Positions 15,688-24,644 of a stretch of 64,000 nt of DNA are shown here, piece by piece; the stretch's first letter is position 1; every line of letters starts with the position of its first letter. A program made the translations under genes and the position numbers. This DNA is from Paenarthrobacter ureafaciens. Its GTDB lineage: Bacteria > Actinomycetota > Actinomycetes > Actinomycetales > Micrococcaceae. The stretch covers positions 620,001-684,000 of the forward strand of contig NZ_SBHM01000006.1 in NCBI RefSeq assembly GCF_004028095.1, in the 5' to 3' direction. The notes below the pieces were generated by a model. The model did no database searches. It saw only the letters and a list, made by a program, of their open reading frames with translations, and was not told the origin of the DNA.

Positions 15688-16476
15688 ATGGTTAAGCAGT
15701 CCATTTTCGGTCGGATCGCACAGCTCGCCAAGGCAAACATCAACTCTTTGCTGGACCAGGCTGAGGATCCGCAGAAAATGCTGGACCAGATGGTCCGCGA
15801 CTACACGAACAATATTGCCGAGGCCGAGTCCGCAGTGGCACAAACCATCGGCAATCTCCGGATGCTGCAGGCCGACTACAACGAGGACGTCAAGAACGCC
15901 CAGGACTGGGGCAACAAGGCGCTGGCCGCCTCCCGCAAGGCCGACGAATACCGCGCTTCCGGTGACACCGTGGATGCCGAGAAGTTTGACAACCTCGCCA
16001 AGGTTGCCATCCAGCGCCAGATGGCAGCCGAGTCCGAGGCCAAGGCAGCGGAGCCGAGCATCGCTTCGCAGACCGAGGTGGTGGACAAGCTCAAGAGCGG
16101 CCTTGACCAGATGAAGAACAAGCTGAACCAGCTCACCGCCAAGCGCAACGAGTTGGTAGCCCGTTCCAAAACCGCAGCCGCACAGTCCCAGGTCCACGAC
16201 GCCCTCAAGAGCATCGACATCATGGACCCCACCAGCGAAGTGGGCCGTTTCGAAGAGAAGATCCGCCGCGAGGAGGCCAAGGTCCTCGGTCAGCAGGAAC
16301 TGGCTGCCTCCAGCCTCGACGCACAGTTCAACCAGCTCGAAGATCTGGGAGAGCAGACTGAGATTGAAGCACGCCTGGCAGCCCTCAAGTCCGGTGGCAG
16401 CAAGCCTGCCATTGGAAGCGGCGCCCCCGCCTCCAGCGGTGTAACCATCGACGAAGCAGATTTCGACAAGCTCTGA
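15688..16476 (+). CDS. pspA: Phage shock protein A / IM30 family protein
   Basis: A 262-residue ESCRT-III-like protein that binds and protects the cytoplasmic membrane under stress. It is helical almost throughout. The N-terminus has IFGRIAQLAKANINSLLDQ and PQKMLDQMVRDYTNNIAEAE, the family signature, followed by long coiled coils (SEAKAAEPSIASQTEVVDKL, QLTAKRNELVARSKTAAAQS). The C-terminus is a Gly/Ala/Ser-rich linker ending in DEADFDKL. It lies 122 bp after the TPM gene, is probably cotranscribed with it, and ends at a strong terminator. Confidence 0.94.
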   Translation: MVKQSIFGRIAQLAKANINSLLDQAEDPQKMLDQMVRDYTNNIAEAESAVAQTIGNLRMLQADYNEDVKNAQDWGNKALAASRKADEYRASGDTVDAEKFDNLAKVAIQRQMAAESEAKAAEPSIASQTEVVDKLKSGLDQMKNKLNQLTAKRNELVARSKTAAAQSQVHDALKSIDIMDPTSEVGRFEEKIRREEAKVLGQQELAASSLDAQFNQLEDLGEQTEIEARLAALKSGGSKPAIGSGAPASSGVTIDEADFDKL

Positions 16477-16510
16477 TCACTGCCTCGGGTCACTGATCAC
16501 TGAGTCGAGT

Positions 16511-16545
16511 AACTGGCCGGTCCTCTAAGGGCCGGCCAGTTTTGC
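16511..16545 (+). terminator. Intrinsic terminator after pspA
   Basis: Perfect 10-bp stem AACTGGCCGG / CCGGCCAGTT (16511-16520 and 16532-16541), 11-nt loop, then TTGCTT. It also lies at the end of the convergent GntR gene. Confidence 0.8.
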
Positions 16546-16586
16546 TTAACGCCGGGATGATTGGGCTCCCTACCCGCCGCGCGTGC

Positions 16587-17393
16587 TCAGGGAACCGGAA
16601 ACGCTGCCGGGTCCGTCGTGGGCCGGGCCGGGGCCGCTTCGGTGGCCACCTCGGCCCGGATCTCAAAACCGTTGGGATGGAAGTACGTCACAGTGCACTC
16701 CAGGACTTCGTCATCGGCACCCAGGGTGGTCCTCTCAAGCCGCGGCACTACCGGGAACTCCCGCACATTCAGGGCGTCAGCAAGGTGCTCGGGCGGTGCG
16801 TGCATGGTCACGGTGATCTCGGCCCGTTGCAGGGGTTTCAAGGTCCTGTCCTGGATCACCTGGTAGATGGAGTTCCGTTCTGCGTCAGCAAGGCTGATGT
16901 GCCGGCCGATATGGGACGGGATGAAGATTTCCGCTATGGCGTAGGGCCATCCTCCGCTGGAGTAGGAACGGCGGATGACCAGGACAAGGTTGTCCGCGGA
17001 GACGAGCTTGGCAGGGACGGTGTTGTCTTTTTCCATCCACTTGTACTCGATCAACCCCTTCACCGTTTTCATCCCGGCAGCCGTGAAGGTCTCCATGAAA
17101 GGGGCCAGCCGGTTGAGCATGCGGGCAGGGCGCTGCGCCATGACGAATGTTCCCTTGCCCTGGCGGCGTACAAGGAGCCCCTTGGCTACGAGGGTTTCCA
17201 TGGCCTTCCTAACGGTGGTCCGGCTGATTCCGTACTCTTCCATCAGCGACTCCTCCGTGGGAATCCTCGCACCCGGTTCCAGGCGGCTGACGTGGTCCGC
17301 CAGGACATCGGCCACCTGTTGGTACACGGCCACGGGACTGTTCCGCTCCAGGACCTGGCCCTCAAGCTTTTGTGTGAAGTCTTCTTCGACCAT
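16587..17393 (-). CDS. GntR family regulator (HutC/UTRA subfamily)
   Basis: A 268-residue repressor-type protein. The N-terminal winged helix (about 20-88) contains RIPTEESLMEEYGISRTTVRK and VAKGLLVRRQGKGTFVM, the GntR signature. The remainder is a UTRA ligand-binding domain with VIRRSYSSGGWPYAIAEIFI and IYQVIQDRTLKPLQRAEITV. Relatives sense sugars, amino-sugar phosphates, histidine derivatives or fatty acids; the ligand here is unknown. GAAGGG lies just before the ATG. It stands alone, with no transport or catabolic genes beside it, so its target is elsewhere or is its own promoter. Confidence 0.9.
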   Translation of the reverse strand: MVEEDFTQKLEGQVLERNSPVAVYQQVADVLADHVSRLEPGARIPTEESLMEEYGISRTTVRKAMETLVAKGLLVRRQGKGTFVMAQRPARMLNRLAPFMETFTAAGMKTVKGLIEYKWMEKDNTVPAKLVSADNLVLVIRRSYSSGGWPYAIAEIFIPSHIGRHISLADAERNSIYQVIQDRTLKPLQRAEITVTMHAPPEHLADALNVREFPVVPRLERTTLGADDEVLECTVTYFHPNGFEIRAEVATEAAPARPTTDPAAFPVP

Positions 17394-17471
17394 TGGCCCT
17401 TCCCGGCGATCGGCGCGCCCAGCTGTTCGGGAATCGATGCTAGCACCGCATCAGGACGGTGCTGGATACGC

Positions 17472-17515
17472 ATAAACAAAAGATCCGGACCAGTGATTTC
17501 TGATCCGGATCTTTT
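17472..17515 (-). terminator. Intrinsic terminator of the first initiator tRNA gene
   Basis: Perfect 12-bp stem (17478-17489 with 17504-17515, core AGATCCGGA/TCCGGATCT), 14-nt loop, followed on the minus strand by TTTTGTTTATG. Confidence 0.8.
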
Positions 17516-17521
17516 CTCCAG

Positions 17522-17595
17522 TTGCGGGGACAGGATTTGAACCTGTGACCTCTGGGTTATGAGCCCAGCGAGCTACCGAACTGCTCCACCCCGCG
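17522..17595 (-). tRNA. Initiator tRNA-fMet (CAT), copy 1
   Basis: Folds as a 74-nt cloverleaf. The acceptor arms CGCGGGG and CCCCGCA leave a C1-A72 mismatch. The anticodon stem has three G-C pairs (CTGGG/CCCAG) around CTCATAA, with anticodon CAT. The T-arm contains GGTTCAAATCC. The C1-A72 mismatch and GGG/CCC anticodon stem identify the initiator rather than an elongator. No CCA is encoded. An identical copy lies exactly 300 bp upstream on the same strand. Confidence 0.95.
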
Positions 17596-17769
17596 TCGCT
17601 CAAACAACAATACCCTAAGCGGCAGGGTGCTGATGACCATATAGCCCCGGAGTGCCCGAGATCACGTCGCGGATCTGCGTCCGCGAAAAATATGCGGTCA
17701 CAAAATAATTCGGGGTTCATGAAAATATGCGGGCCGCTAACCCCAAACATGGGGTCCAAAAAACCCCCG

Positions 17770-17814
17770 GGGAAAACAGAAAGTCCGGATCAGTAAAACT
17801 GATCCGGACTTTCT
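17770..17814 (-). terminator. Intrinsic terminator of the second initiator tRNA gene
   Basis: Perfect 16-bp stem (17778-17793 with 17799-17814), 5-nt loop TAAAA, then GTTTTCCCC on the minus strand. The core resembles the terminator of the other copy (TCCGGA), suggesting that gene and terminator were duplicated together. Confidence 0.8.
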
Positions 17815-17821
17815 TCTCCAG

Positions 17822-17895
17822 TTGCGGGGACAGGATTTGAACCTGTGACCTCTGGGTTATGAGCCCAGCGAGCTACCGAACTGCTCCACCCCGCG
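17822..17895 (-). tRNA. Initiator tRNA-fMet (CAT), copy 2
   Basis: Identical over all 74 nt to the copy at 17522-17595, including the C1-A72 mismatch and the CAT anticodon. The immediate 3' flank (CTGGAGAAGA-type sequence between tRNA and terminator) is also shared. The two genes have separate terminators, so either could be transcribed alone. Confidence 0.95.
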
Positions 17896-17999
17896 TCGCA
17901 CCAACAACATTACCGTCCGCGGACCGGCAGTCCAAATCCTGGAGCCGTGATGTGCGTCTCCCCTGACCGGGAGCCCAGCGCCAGTCTCCTGTAAACGCT

Positions 18000-18040
18000 T
18001 CGGCACAGGCTTCCTTAAGAATCGGCACAGGCTTCCTTAA
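18000..18040. repeat. 22-bp-period direct repeat
   Basis: The 19-mer TCGGCACAGGCTTCCTTAA occurs at 18000-18018 and again at 18022-18040, perfectly conserved. It lies between the UPF0182 terminator hairpin and the second tRNA gene. No function recognised. Confidence 0.8.
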
Positions 18041-18075
18041 AAAGCGGTGCCCGCTCGTGGTGGGAGCGGGCACCG
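18035..18075 (-). terminator. Intrinsic terminator after the UPF0182 gene
   Basis: 12-bp stem (18045-18056 with 18064-18075, core GGTGCCCGCTC/GAGCGGGCACC), 7-nt loop, followed on the minus strand by CTTTTTAAGG. Confidence 0.82.
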
Positions 18076-18090
18076 GCCTTGCTATACAGA

Positions 18091-21072
18091 CTAGCTACTT
18101 GGGGAGGGCGACGGCGTAGCGCTGGGCGTCGCCGCAGGTGCGGGAGTTGCTCCCAGCCTGGCCTCGGCGTCGAGTGCCTTCTTCAAGGCCTCCGACAACT
18201 TGGTCTGCTGGGTTCCGTAAGCGGCGAAGTCGCCCTTGGCGAGAGCGGCCTGGCCGTCCGTGATGGCCTTGTTGGCTTCATCCAGTGCCGCCTTGAGTTC
18301 GGCCTTGGCGTCCGCCGGAGCCTCAGGCGTGGTGGTACCCGGCGGAGTCGCAGGAGTCTGGCCATTGTTATCGGAGTCCCCGGCCTTCGCACCGGAATTG
18401 CCGCCGAACAATTGGTCCAGCGCCTCATCCAGCGTTGGCGCGAAGCCGATCTTGTCGCCGAAGGCCACCAGGACGCGCTGCAGCGTCGGGTACGACGTCT
18501 CACCCGTCGACTTCAGGTAGACCGGCTGCACATACAGCAGGCCACCGCCCACGGGGAGCGTCAGCAGGTTGCCGTTCAATACATCCGAGGCTCCTTGTCG
18601 CAGGAGGTTCAATGCCTGGGACACGGTGGGATCGGAGTTGAACTTGTTCTGCGCCTGGCCGGGGCCCGGCACTTGCGTGTCAGTGGGAAGTTGCAACAGC
18701 CTCAACTTGCCGTAGCTGTCCGCCTTCACACCCTTGACGTTGCCGGCGTCGGAATCAGCAGCCAGGAAGCCATACAGGATGTTCCTCGCATTTCCGTTGA
18801 CGGTCTGCGGAATGAAGGACGAGGTGAGCTGGAACGCTGGCTTGTCCTGATCGGGCATTTGCAGCGACATGTAGAACGGCGGCTGCTTGACCGGCTCCGA
18901 GACCGTGGGATCGTTCGGAACGCTCCAGGCATCGTTGTTCTGGTAGAAGCTGTCAGCGTCGGTCACGTGGTAACGGCCCAGGAGTTCACGCTGGACCTTG
19001 AACAGGTCCTCCGGGTAGCGGACGTGGCTCATAAGGTCACCGGACATCTCCGTGTACGGCTTCAGCGTCGTCGGGAAGACCTTCTGCCATGCCTTCAGGA
19101 GCGGATCCTGTTCATCCCATGCGTAGAGAGTCACCGAGCCGTCGTAGGCATCAACAGTCGCCTTGACCGAGTTACGGATGTAGTTGACCGAGCTGTTTGG
19201 CAAGGCAACCGTTCGTCCGGCAGTCGTTTGGGAGTCAGCGGTGGCGTTCTGCAGCTGCTGCGGCTGGGAGTACGGGAAGTACTGGCTCGTGGTGTAACCG
19301 TCCACGATCCACTTCACGCGACCATCCACCACAGCCGGGTAGGCATTGCCGTCCACCGTGAGGTAAGGCGCCAGCTTCTCTACACGTTCGCGCGGGTTGC
19401 GGTCGTACAGGATCTGGGATTTCTCGTTGACGCCGTCGGACAGAAGCAGGTCCGAGGACTGGAACTTGATGGAGTAGAGAATCCGGTTAAGCCAGTTGCC
19501 AACATTCGGTCCGCCGTTTCCAGTGAAGGTGTACTGGGTTTCCCCGGTGCCTTCACGCCCGGCCGGCCGGTCCTGCTCACGGTGGGGTGATCCCTCCGGA
19601 GCGCCCACAATGGAGTATTCAGGCGAATTCTCGCCGAAATAGATGCGCGGCTGGTAGGAAGTGTCGTTGCCGAGGACACCACTGGACGGGATACCGGACT
19701 GCAGGAACTCCGGCTTGCCGTCGACCGTGAACTTGTTGCCCTTGGCCGCTACTACGCCGTAACCGTGGGTGTAGACGATGTGCCGGTTCACCCAGGTTTG
19801 CTGGTTGGCGCTCAGACCATCAGGGTTGAGTTCGCGCACGGCAATCACCGTGTCCTGAACCTTTCCGTCCACCGTGTAACGGTCGACGTTCAACGTCTGC
19901 GGGAACTGGTAATACGGACGGTACTGTTCCAGCTGGGAGAACGCCGAGGACACAAGGTTGGGGTCCAGGAGGCGGATGTTCGCGGCCGTTTGGGCGTCCT
20001 TGGCAAGCGCACCGCTCTGCGCCGTCGTCGTGGCGTTGTAGGCCGATACCTCGATCTTGTCCAGACCGTAGGCGGAACGGGTCATATTGATGTTGCGGGA
20101 AATGAATTCCCGTTCCAGCGTGTTCTCCGACGGGCGTACCTGGAACTGCTGGATCACCCAGGGGTAGACGCCGCCGGCCAGGATCGCGGTGATGATCAGC
20201 ATGGCGGTGCCGATGACCGGCAGGCGCCAACGGCCGATGACTGCGGCGACGATGAACAGGATAGCTACCAGGCCTGCCGCCACGGCCAGGATGGCCTTGG
20301 TTGGCACCACGGCGTTGACGTCCGTGTAGAGCGCACCGGCCCAGCGGCCGGAGGCACTCTGAACCGTCGTGTAACGGTCCAGCCAGAAGTTGACACCAAG
20401 CAGCAGCAGGAACAGTGCGCCGGTGACGGCGATGTGGATCTGGGCTGCACGGCTGGTGAAGACCCCGCGCTCCATGAGCCGGATGCTGCCGTAAAGGTAA
20501 TGGGTCAGGATGCCGGCAATACCGGCAACCACCGCGATGCTGATCAGGAATCCCGTGACGAAGCCAAGGAAGGGCAATGACATCAGGTAGAAGCTGATGT
20601 CAAGGTTGAACAGGGGATCCGCCTGTCCGAAGGGTTCCTGGTTGAAGAACAGAAGAATCTTCTGCCACTGGCTGGCGGCAGCGCTGCCGGCGAAGAGCCC
20701 AAAAAGGATAGGCAGGCCGACCATGACGACCCGGCGCACAGGTTCCAGCTGCGCCTGGTAGCGGTTGAGGTTGTCGCGGGCGTCGGCATCCGGGGCATAC
20801 ACCGGCCTGGACCGGTAGGCGATCCGGATTGCGAAGAAGACGGCGGCGAACATCATGGCAAAGCCGACGATGAACGTGATGATCCTGGCGAGGTTCTCGC
20901 GGATGTAGACCTCGAAGAAGCCCAACTGCTGGTACCACAGGACATCTGTCCACACATTGGCGAAGAAAATGAACCCGACGACCGCCACGGCCACGACAAT
21001 GAGCGTCGGGGTCAGGGCACCTCGTCTCAGCGGCGATCTTCCGGGTGGGCTGGAGCTGGCGGGACGGGACAA
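18091..21072 (-). CDS. UPF0182 family large membrane protein
   Basis: A 993-residue protein of the UPF0182 (COG1615) family, widespread in actinobacteria and of unknown function. The N-terminal third has about seven membrane helices (first: [20 protein letters not shown]). The long central region is predicted outside the membrane and contains the family blocks [20 protein letters not shown] near the start and [20 protein letters not shown]. The tail from about residue 905 is rich in Ala/Pro/Lys with a short helical segment. The start is TTG with GAGG about eight bases upstream. It lies 126 bp after the PDZ protease gene, the same pairing as in mycobacteria. Confidence 0.92.
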   Translation of the reverse strand: MSRPASSSPPGRSPLRRGALTPTLIVVAVAVVGFIFFANVWTDVLWYQQLGFFEVYIRENLARIITFIVGFAMMFAAVFFAIRIAYRSRPVYAPDADARDNLNRYQAQLEPVRRVVMVGLPILFGLFAGSAAASQWQKILLFFNQEPFGQADPLFNLDISFYLMSLPFLGFVTGFLISIAVVAGIAGILTHYLYGSIRLMERGVFTSRAAQIHIAVTGALFLLLLGVNFWLDRYTTVQSASGRWAGALYTDVNAVVPTKAILAVAAGLVAILFIVAAVIGRWRLPVIGTAMLIITAILAGGVYPWVIQQFQVRPSENTLEREFISRNINMTRSAYGLDKIEVSAYNATTTAQSGALAKDAQTAANIRLLDPNLVSSAFSQLEQYRPYYQFPQTLNVDRYTVDGKVQDTVIAVRELNPDGLSANQQTWVNRHIVYTHGYGVVAAKGNKFTVDGKPEFLQSGIPSSGVLGNDTSYQPRIYFGENSPEYSIVGAPEGSPHREQDRPAGREGTGETQYTFTGNGGPNVGNWLNRILYSIKFQSSDLLLSDGVNEKSQILYDRNPRERVEKLAPYLTVDGNAYPAVVDGRVKWIVDGYTTSQYFPYSQPQQLQNATADSQTTAGRTVALPNSSVNYIRNSVKATVDAYDGSVTLYAWDEQDPLLKAWQKVFPTTLKPYTEMSGDLMSHVRYPEDLFKVQRELLGRYHVTDADSFYQNNDAWSVPNDPTVSEPVKQPPFYMSLQMPDQDKPAFQLTSSFIPQTVNGNARNILYGFLAADSDAGNVKGVKADSYGKLRLLQLPTDTQVPGPGQAQNKFNSDPTVSQALNLLRQGASDVLNGNLLTLPVGGGLLYVQPVYLKSTGETSYPTLQRVLVAFGDKIGFAPTLDEALDQLFGGNSGAKAGDSDNNGQTPATPPGTTTPEAPADAKAELKAALDEANKAITDGQAALAKGDFAAYGTQQTKLSEALKKALDAEARLGATPAPAATPSATPSPSPSS

Positions 21073-21198
21073 ACTCTGTACCTCATTGGTCGTCAGTTGA
21101 AAGTCGGTATGCGGGTGTTCGACGGCCGTCCCAGCTGGGTGCAGGTGAAGCCGTCATATATGCCACGAGTGGCGGCGGAGCTAAGTTCCACGGCCAGT

Positions 21199-22338
21199 CT
21201 AGTTGTTTGCGCAGGTGGGGAGGCCCGATGTGTCCTGGCCCGAGCCGAGCCGCTCCACGGCGGCCTTGGCATCCGCCAAGGTCTCCACCTTCACCACTTG
21301 AAGACCATCCGGGACGTTTCCCACGACGTCTGCACAGTTCGCTGCGGGGGCGAGGAACATCGTCGCTCCATGCTGCCTGGCCCCGATCATCTTCTGCGCT
21401 ACTCCCCCGATGGGCCCAACAGCCCCGTCCGCAGTGATGGTGCCGGTTCCGGCCACATGCCGGCCGCCGGTGAGGTCACCGGGAGTAAGGGTGTCGACGA
21501 TGCCCAGTGCGAACATCATGCCCGCGCTGGGGCCACCCACGTTGTCCAGGGAAATCTTCACGTCGAAAGGGAAGGTGAAATCGCTGGACAGCAGAACTCC
21601 CAGGACGTAACGGTCGCTGGCATTCTTGGTTGGCGTCACCGTGACCGACGTCGTGGATCCGTTCCTGTCTATCCCGACGACCACCGGCGCCCCGGCCCCG
21701 GCGGAGAGTTCGGCCTGGACCACGCTCATGGACGTGATGGCTTTGCCATTGATGGCAAGGAGGCGATCACCCTCCTGCAGTTTGCCTGATGAAGGAGACC
21801 CATCAGAGAGCCCCGCGACCGTCAACCGTTGCTCAAAGGGAATGTCCAGCTCACGCAGTGCCGCAGCAACAGCATTCTCCTGCGAAGTCTCCATGGCGAT
21901 CTCGCCCTGCTGAACGGTTTGTTCCGCGGTGGTGCCCTTGGGATAAATCAGTTCTTCCGGATAGACAGCCTTCGATTTATCCAGCCAAGCACGGAAAAGA
22001 TCGTAGATGCTTGCCGGGCTCTTCGGACCACCGGCCATCAGGACAGTGGTCAGATCGAGGTTGCCTTTGGCCGGGTAGGTTTCATGGCCGGACACCGTGA
22101 TGACAGGTTTATCGCCGTCCTGGCCAAGGGTATTGAACGTCGGGCCTGCGGACTCCACCACGTAAGGAACCGGAAGGGCAGCGGCTCCCAAACCGAGGCC
22201 CAGCGCAACCAGGCCCGAAACAACCATCATCATGTATCGGCTGGAGCCGCCCGGAGGCGCGGGCGCCGCGGACGTGGGATCGGCATCGGGCGTTTGACGC
22301 GGGTCAACCGAACCTTCGGGGCTGGGCGAAGTAAGCAT
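21199..22338 (-). CDS. YlbL-like PDZ / Lon-type serine protease
   Basis: A 379-residue membrane-anchored protease. An N-terminal Pro/Ser-rich cytoplasmic segment is followed by a membrane helix (MMMVVSGLVALGLGLGAAAL). A PDZ domain (about 175-245, GKLQEGDRLLAINGKAI) precedes a Lon-like catalytic domain with the Ser-Lys dyad: Ser in NVGGPSAGMMFALGIVD and Lys in GVAQKMIGARQHGAT. The active site should face outside. ATG 22338 has AGAGAGG upstream; an in-frame extension to 22374 lacks support. It appears to be cotranscribed with the UPF0182 gene. Confidence 0.9.
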   Translation of the reverse strand: MLTSPSPEGSVDPRQTPDADPTSAAPAPPGGSSRYMMMVVSGLVALGLGLGAAALPVPYVVESAGPTFNTLGQDGDKPVITVSGHETYPAKGNLDLTTVLMAGGPKSPASIYDLFRAWLDKSKAVYPEELIYPKGTTAEQTVQQGEIAMETSQENAVAAALRELDIPFEQRLTVAGLSDGSPSSGKLQEGDRLLAINGKAITSMSVVQAELSAGAGAPVVVGIDRNGSTTSVTVTPTKNASDRYVLGVLLSSDFTFPFDVKISLDNVGGPSAGMMFALGIVDTLTPGDLTGGRHVAGTGTITADGAVGPIGGVAQKMIGARQHGATMFLAPAANCADVVGNVPDGLQVVKVETLADAKAAVERLGSGQDTSGLPTCANN

Positions 22339-22550
22339 TGGTGCCTCTCTATGCCGCCACTGCCTGACGGCCAATTTTCTCTCCTGCCGCTACGGCGGCA
22401 GAGGGAACATACCAAGCATCCACACTACGCGTTCGTAAACCCGGAAGGCCTCTTTGCCTACAGCGAACGGCGCACCACGCAGGCAGACAGCCCCTCCGGC
22501 GCGCGGTACGGTGAAAGTGATCACCAGCCAGTTCGACGATCGGCGGCACC

Positions 22551-23978
22551 ATGTCTTCAAACCCCAGCAATCCGTCAAACGACGACGAAACCCCCAAGGA
22601 TCCGCTAGCGGAAATGCTGCAGAACCTGATGGGCGGCCAGGGAATGGGAAACATCGATCCGGCCGAACTGGCAAAGGCCGCCGGGCTGCCCAACGACCCC
22701 AACCTGCTGCAGCAGATGTTCGCACAGGTCCAGGCCATGATGAGTTCCACCTCTGACGGTCCTGTCAACTGGCAACTCGCCCACGATAATGCCCGGCGGG
22801 TGGCGGCTGCCGGCGGCGATCCGTCGGTGAACTCCCAGCAGGCGCGCGAGATCGATGAAGCCCTTCGACTGGCGGAACTGTGGCTGGATCCTGTGACCGA
22901 CCTTCCCTCAACCGGACTGATCGGCCGCGCGTGGTCCCGTGCCGAATGGGTCGAGGCGACGTTGGGGACGTGGAAGCGCCTTACGGAACCTGTTGCCAAC
23001 AGCGTCGCAAACGCCCTGTCGAACGCCCTCAGCCAGCAAATGCCCGAGGAAATGAAGTCGATGATGGGCGGCGCTTCCTCGATGCTGCAGAACATGGGTG
23101 GAGCGATCTTCGGCATGCAGCTTGGACAGGCAATCGGCGCGCTCTCCGCCGAAGTCGTCAGCTCAACGGACATCGGCGTTCCTTTGGCGGACCTGGAAAT
23201 GGCGCTCCTGCCTGCCAACGTAGCGAAGTTCGGCGAAGGACTGAGCCTGCCGGAGAACGACATCCGGCTATTCCTCGCCGTCCGCGAAGCTGCCCACGCC
23301 AGGCTCTTCGTCCAGGTACCGTGGCTTCGCGGACACCTCTTGGGGGCCATCGAGGCCTACGCCCGCGGCATCCACATTGACATGTCCCGGGTCGAAGACC
23401 TCGCCAGGGACTTGGATCCGAGCAACCCGGAGGGTATCCAGGAAGCCCTGTCGCAAGGCGTCTTCACTCCCGAACGGACCCCGGCGCAGACGGCAGCCCT
23501 GGAGAAACTGGAAACCGCACTGGCGTTGGTCGAGGGCTGGGTGGACGAGCTCACCGCCGAGGCCACAGAGAAGGTCCTGCCTTCAGCGACGGCGCTGCGC
23601 GAGATGGTTCGGCGACGCCGCGCAACCGGCGGCCCTGCCGAACACGCCTTCTCTTCCCTTGTGGGGCTGGAGCTGCGGCCCCGGCGTCTTCGGGATGCCG
23701 CAACACTGTGGGCAACCCTCAAGCAAGAGCGCGGCATAGAGGGCCGGGACGCCATCTGGCACCACCCGGACCTCCTGCCCACGGGCGAGGACCTGGACGA
23801 TCCCAACGGGTTCTCCGAACGGCGCCGGCTTGCTGAGGCAAGCGACAGCGAAGTGGACGATGCCCTGCAGAAACTGCTCAGCGGCGGCTACGACACCCCG
23901 GATGATGCCGCGGCCCCGGACGAGCCCAAGGCCCCTGAGGATGGAGACCCGGACTCCGAATCCGGACCAACGAAGTAA
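22551..23978 (+). CDS. Zinc-dependent metalloprotease, DUF2342 type
   Basis: A 475-residue protein of the actinobacterial zincin-like family once described as F420-biosynthesis-associated hydrolase. The family core is visible as WVEATLGTWKRLTEPVANSV, MGGAIFGMQLGQAIGALSAE and DIRLFLAVREAAHARLFVQV; in the last, REAAH resembles an HExxH-like metal helix. The C-terminal third includes VLPSATALREMVRRRRATGG and ends in an acidic disordered tail. Substrates are unknown. It is divergent from the PDZ protease, an order also known in mycobacteria, and ends at a strong terminator. Confidence 0.88.
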   Translation: MSSNPSNPSNDDETPKDPLAEMLQNLMGGQGMGNIDPAELAKAAGLPNDPNLLQQMFAQVQAMMSSTSDGPVNWQLAHDNARRVAAAGGDPSVNSQQAREIDEALRLAELWLDPVTDLPSTGLIGRAWSRAEWVEATLGTWKRLTEPVANSVANALSNALSQQMPEEMKSMMGGASSMLQNMGGAIFGMQLGQAIGALSAEVVSSTDIGVPLADLEMALLPANVAKFGEGLSLPENDIRLFLAVREAAHARLFVQVPWLRGHLLGAIEAYARGIHIDMSRVEDLARDLDPSNPEGIQEALSQGVFTPERTPAQTAALEKLETALALVEGWVDELTAEATEKVLPSATALREMVRRRRATGGPAEHAFSSLVGLELRPRRLRDAATLWATLKQERGIEGRDAIWHHPDLLPTGEDLDDPNGFSERRRLAEASDSEVDDALQKLLSGGYDTPDDAAAPDEPKAPEDGDPDSESGPTK

Positions 23979-24014
23979 CGGCTCCGCGAAGAAACCCCTG
24001 AGCCAACAGCTACG

Positions 24015-24051
24015 GCAGTGGCCGCCCTGCGTAGGCGGCCACTGCTTTTTG
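24015..24051 (+). terminator. Intrinsic terminator after the DUF2342 gene
   Basis: Perfect 12-bp stem GCAGTGGCCGCC / GGCGGCCACTGC (24015-24026 and 24034-24045), 7-nt loop, then TTTTTGTTTG. Confidence 0.9.
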
Positions 24052-24077
24052 TTTGTCCGGCGTCGGGGCTCTTTAGA

Positions 24078-24644
24078 TCACTCCGGGTTCAAGCCACGCG
24101 AGGTGGCAAAGGCGACTCCTTCGAGAAAACCCTTGGCTTGCTGGGTTTGCGGATAGGCCTCCAGGAGACGCCAGAAATCCGCCGTGTGCCCGGCCACCAG
24201 GAGGTGCGCCAGCTCGTGAAGAAGGACGTAATCGATGACCCACTGGGGCATGGGCTGCAACTTGTGGGAAAGGCGGATGGTTCCATCGGCCGGCGTCGCC
24301 GATCCCCACCGGGAGTTCTGGTTGGTAACCCAGCGGACCGACGTCGGGACTGCCCTGCCGTCCAGGTAGGTCCGGGATAGATAGTCCGCCTGCTGGGCAA
24401 GCGCCTCATCGGTGGCCGGACGGCGTTTACCCGAGCCGCCCGCACGGCGCTCCCCCTGCGTCTTCAACTTGGCCAGCATGCGGCGCACCCACTCACGTTC
24501 CTGGGCTTTGCTGAAGGAGGCGGGAATGGCCACCACTGCATTGCCGTCTTCCCAGAACGCCGCTACGGTCCTTCGCCGACGTGCGGAGCGCCTCACGAGC
24601 ACCGGGGCGCCTTCCTCTGTGCGCAGCGGGATGTCGTCAGCCAT
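24078..24644 (-). CDS. YgjP-type M48-like metallopeptidase
   Basis: A 188-residue protein with the zinc motif HELAHL in VLLHELAHLLVAGHTADFW. The downstream GHTADFW part matches the YgjP/DUF45 family, where a third ligand lies in H-x5-W. The upstream NQNSRWGSATPADGTIRLSH block is also diagnostic. Function is not established for the family. Its ATG overlaps the uvrD2 stop codon by one base (TGATG), so it is translationally coupled to that helicase gene. Confidence 0.88.
   Translation of the reverse strand: MADDIPLRTEEGAPVLVRRSARRRRTVAAFWEDGNAVVAIPASFSKAQEREWVRRMLAKLKTQGERRAGGSGKRRPATDEALAQQADYLSRTYLDGRAVPTSVRWVTNQNSRWGSATPADGTIRLSHKLQPMPQWVIDYVLLHELAHLLVAGHTADFWRLLEAYPQTQQAKGFLEGVAFATSRGLNPE

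Noticed and set aside
17451..17900. The 300-bp-spaced repeat as an insertion element or CRISPR
   Set aside because: The repeated parts are two initiator tRNA genes with terminators; no transposase, no short regular spacers.
22349..23350. A 333-codon minus-strand frame opposite the DUF2342 gene
   Set aside because: Antisense shadow; Ser/Ala/Arg-rich and without family features, while the plus strand has conserved motifs.
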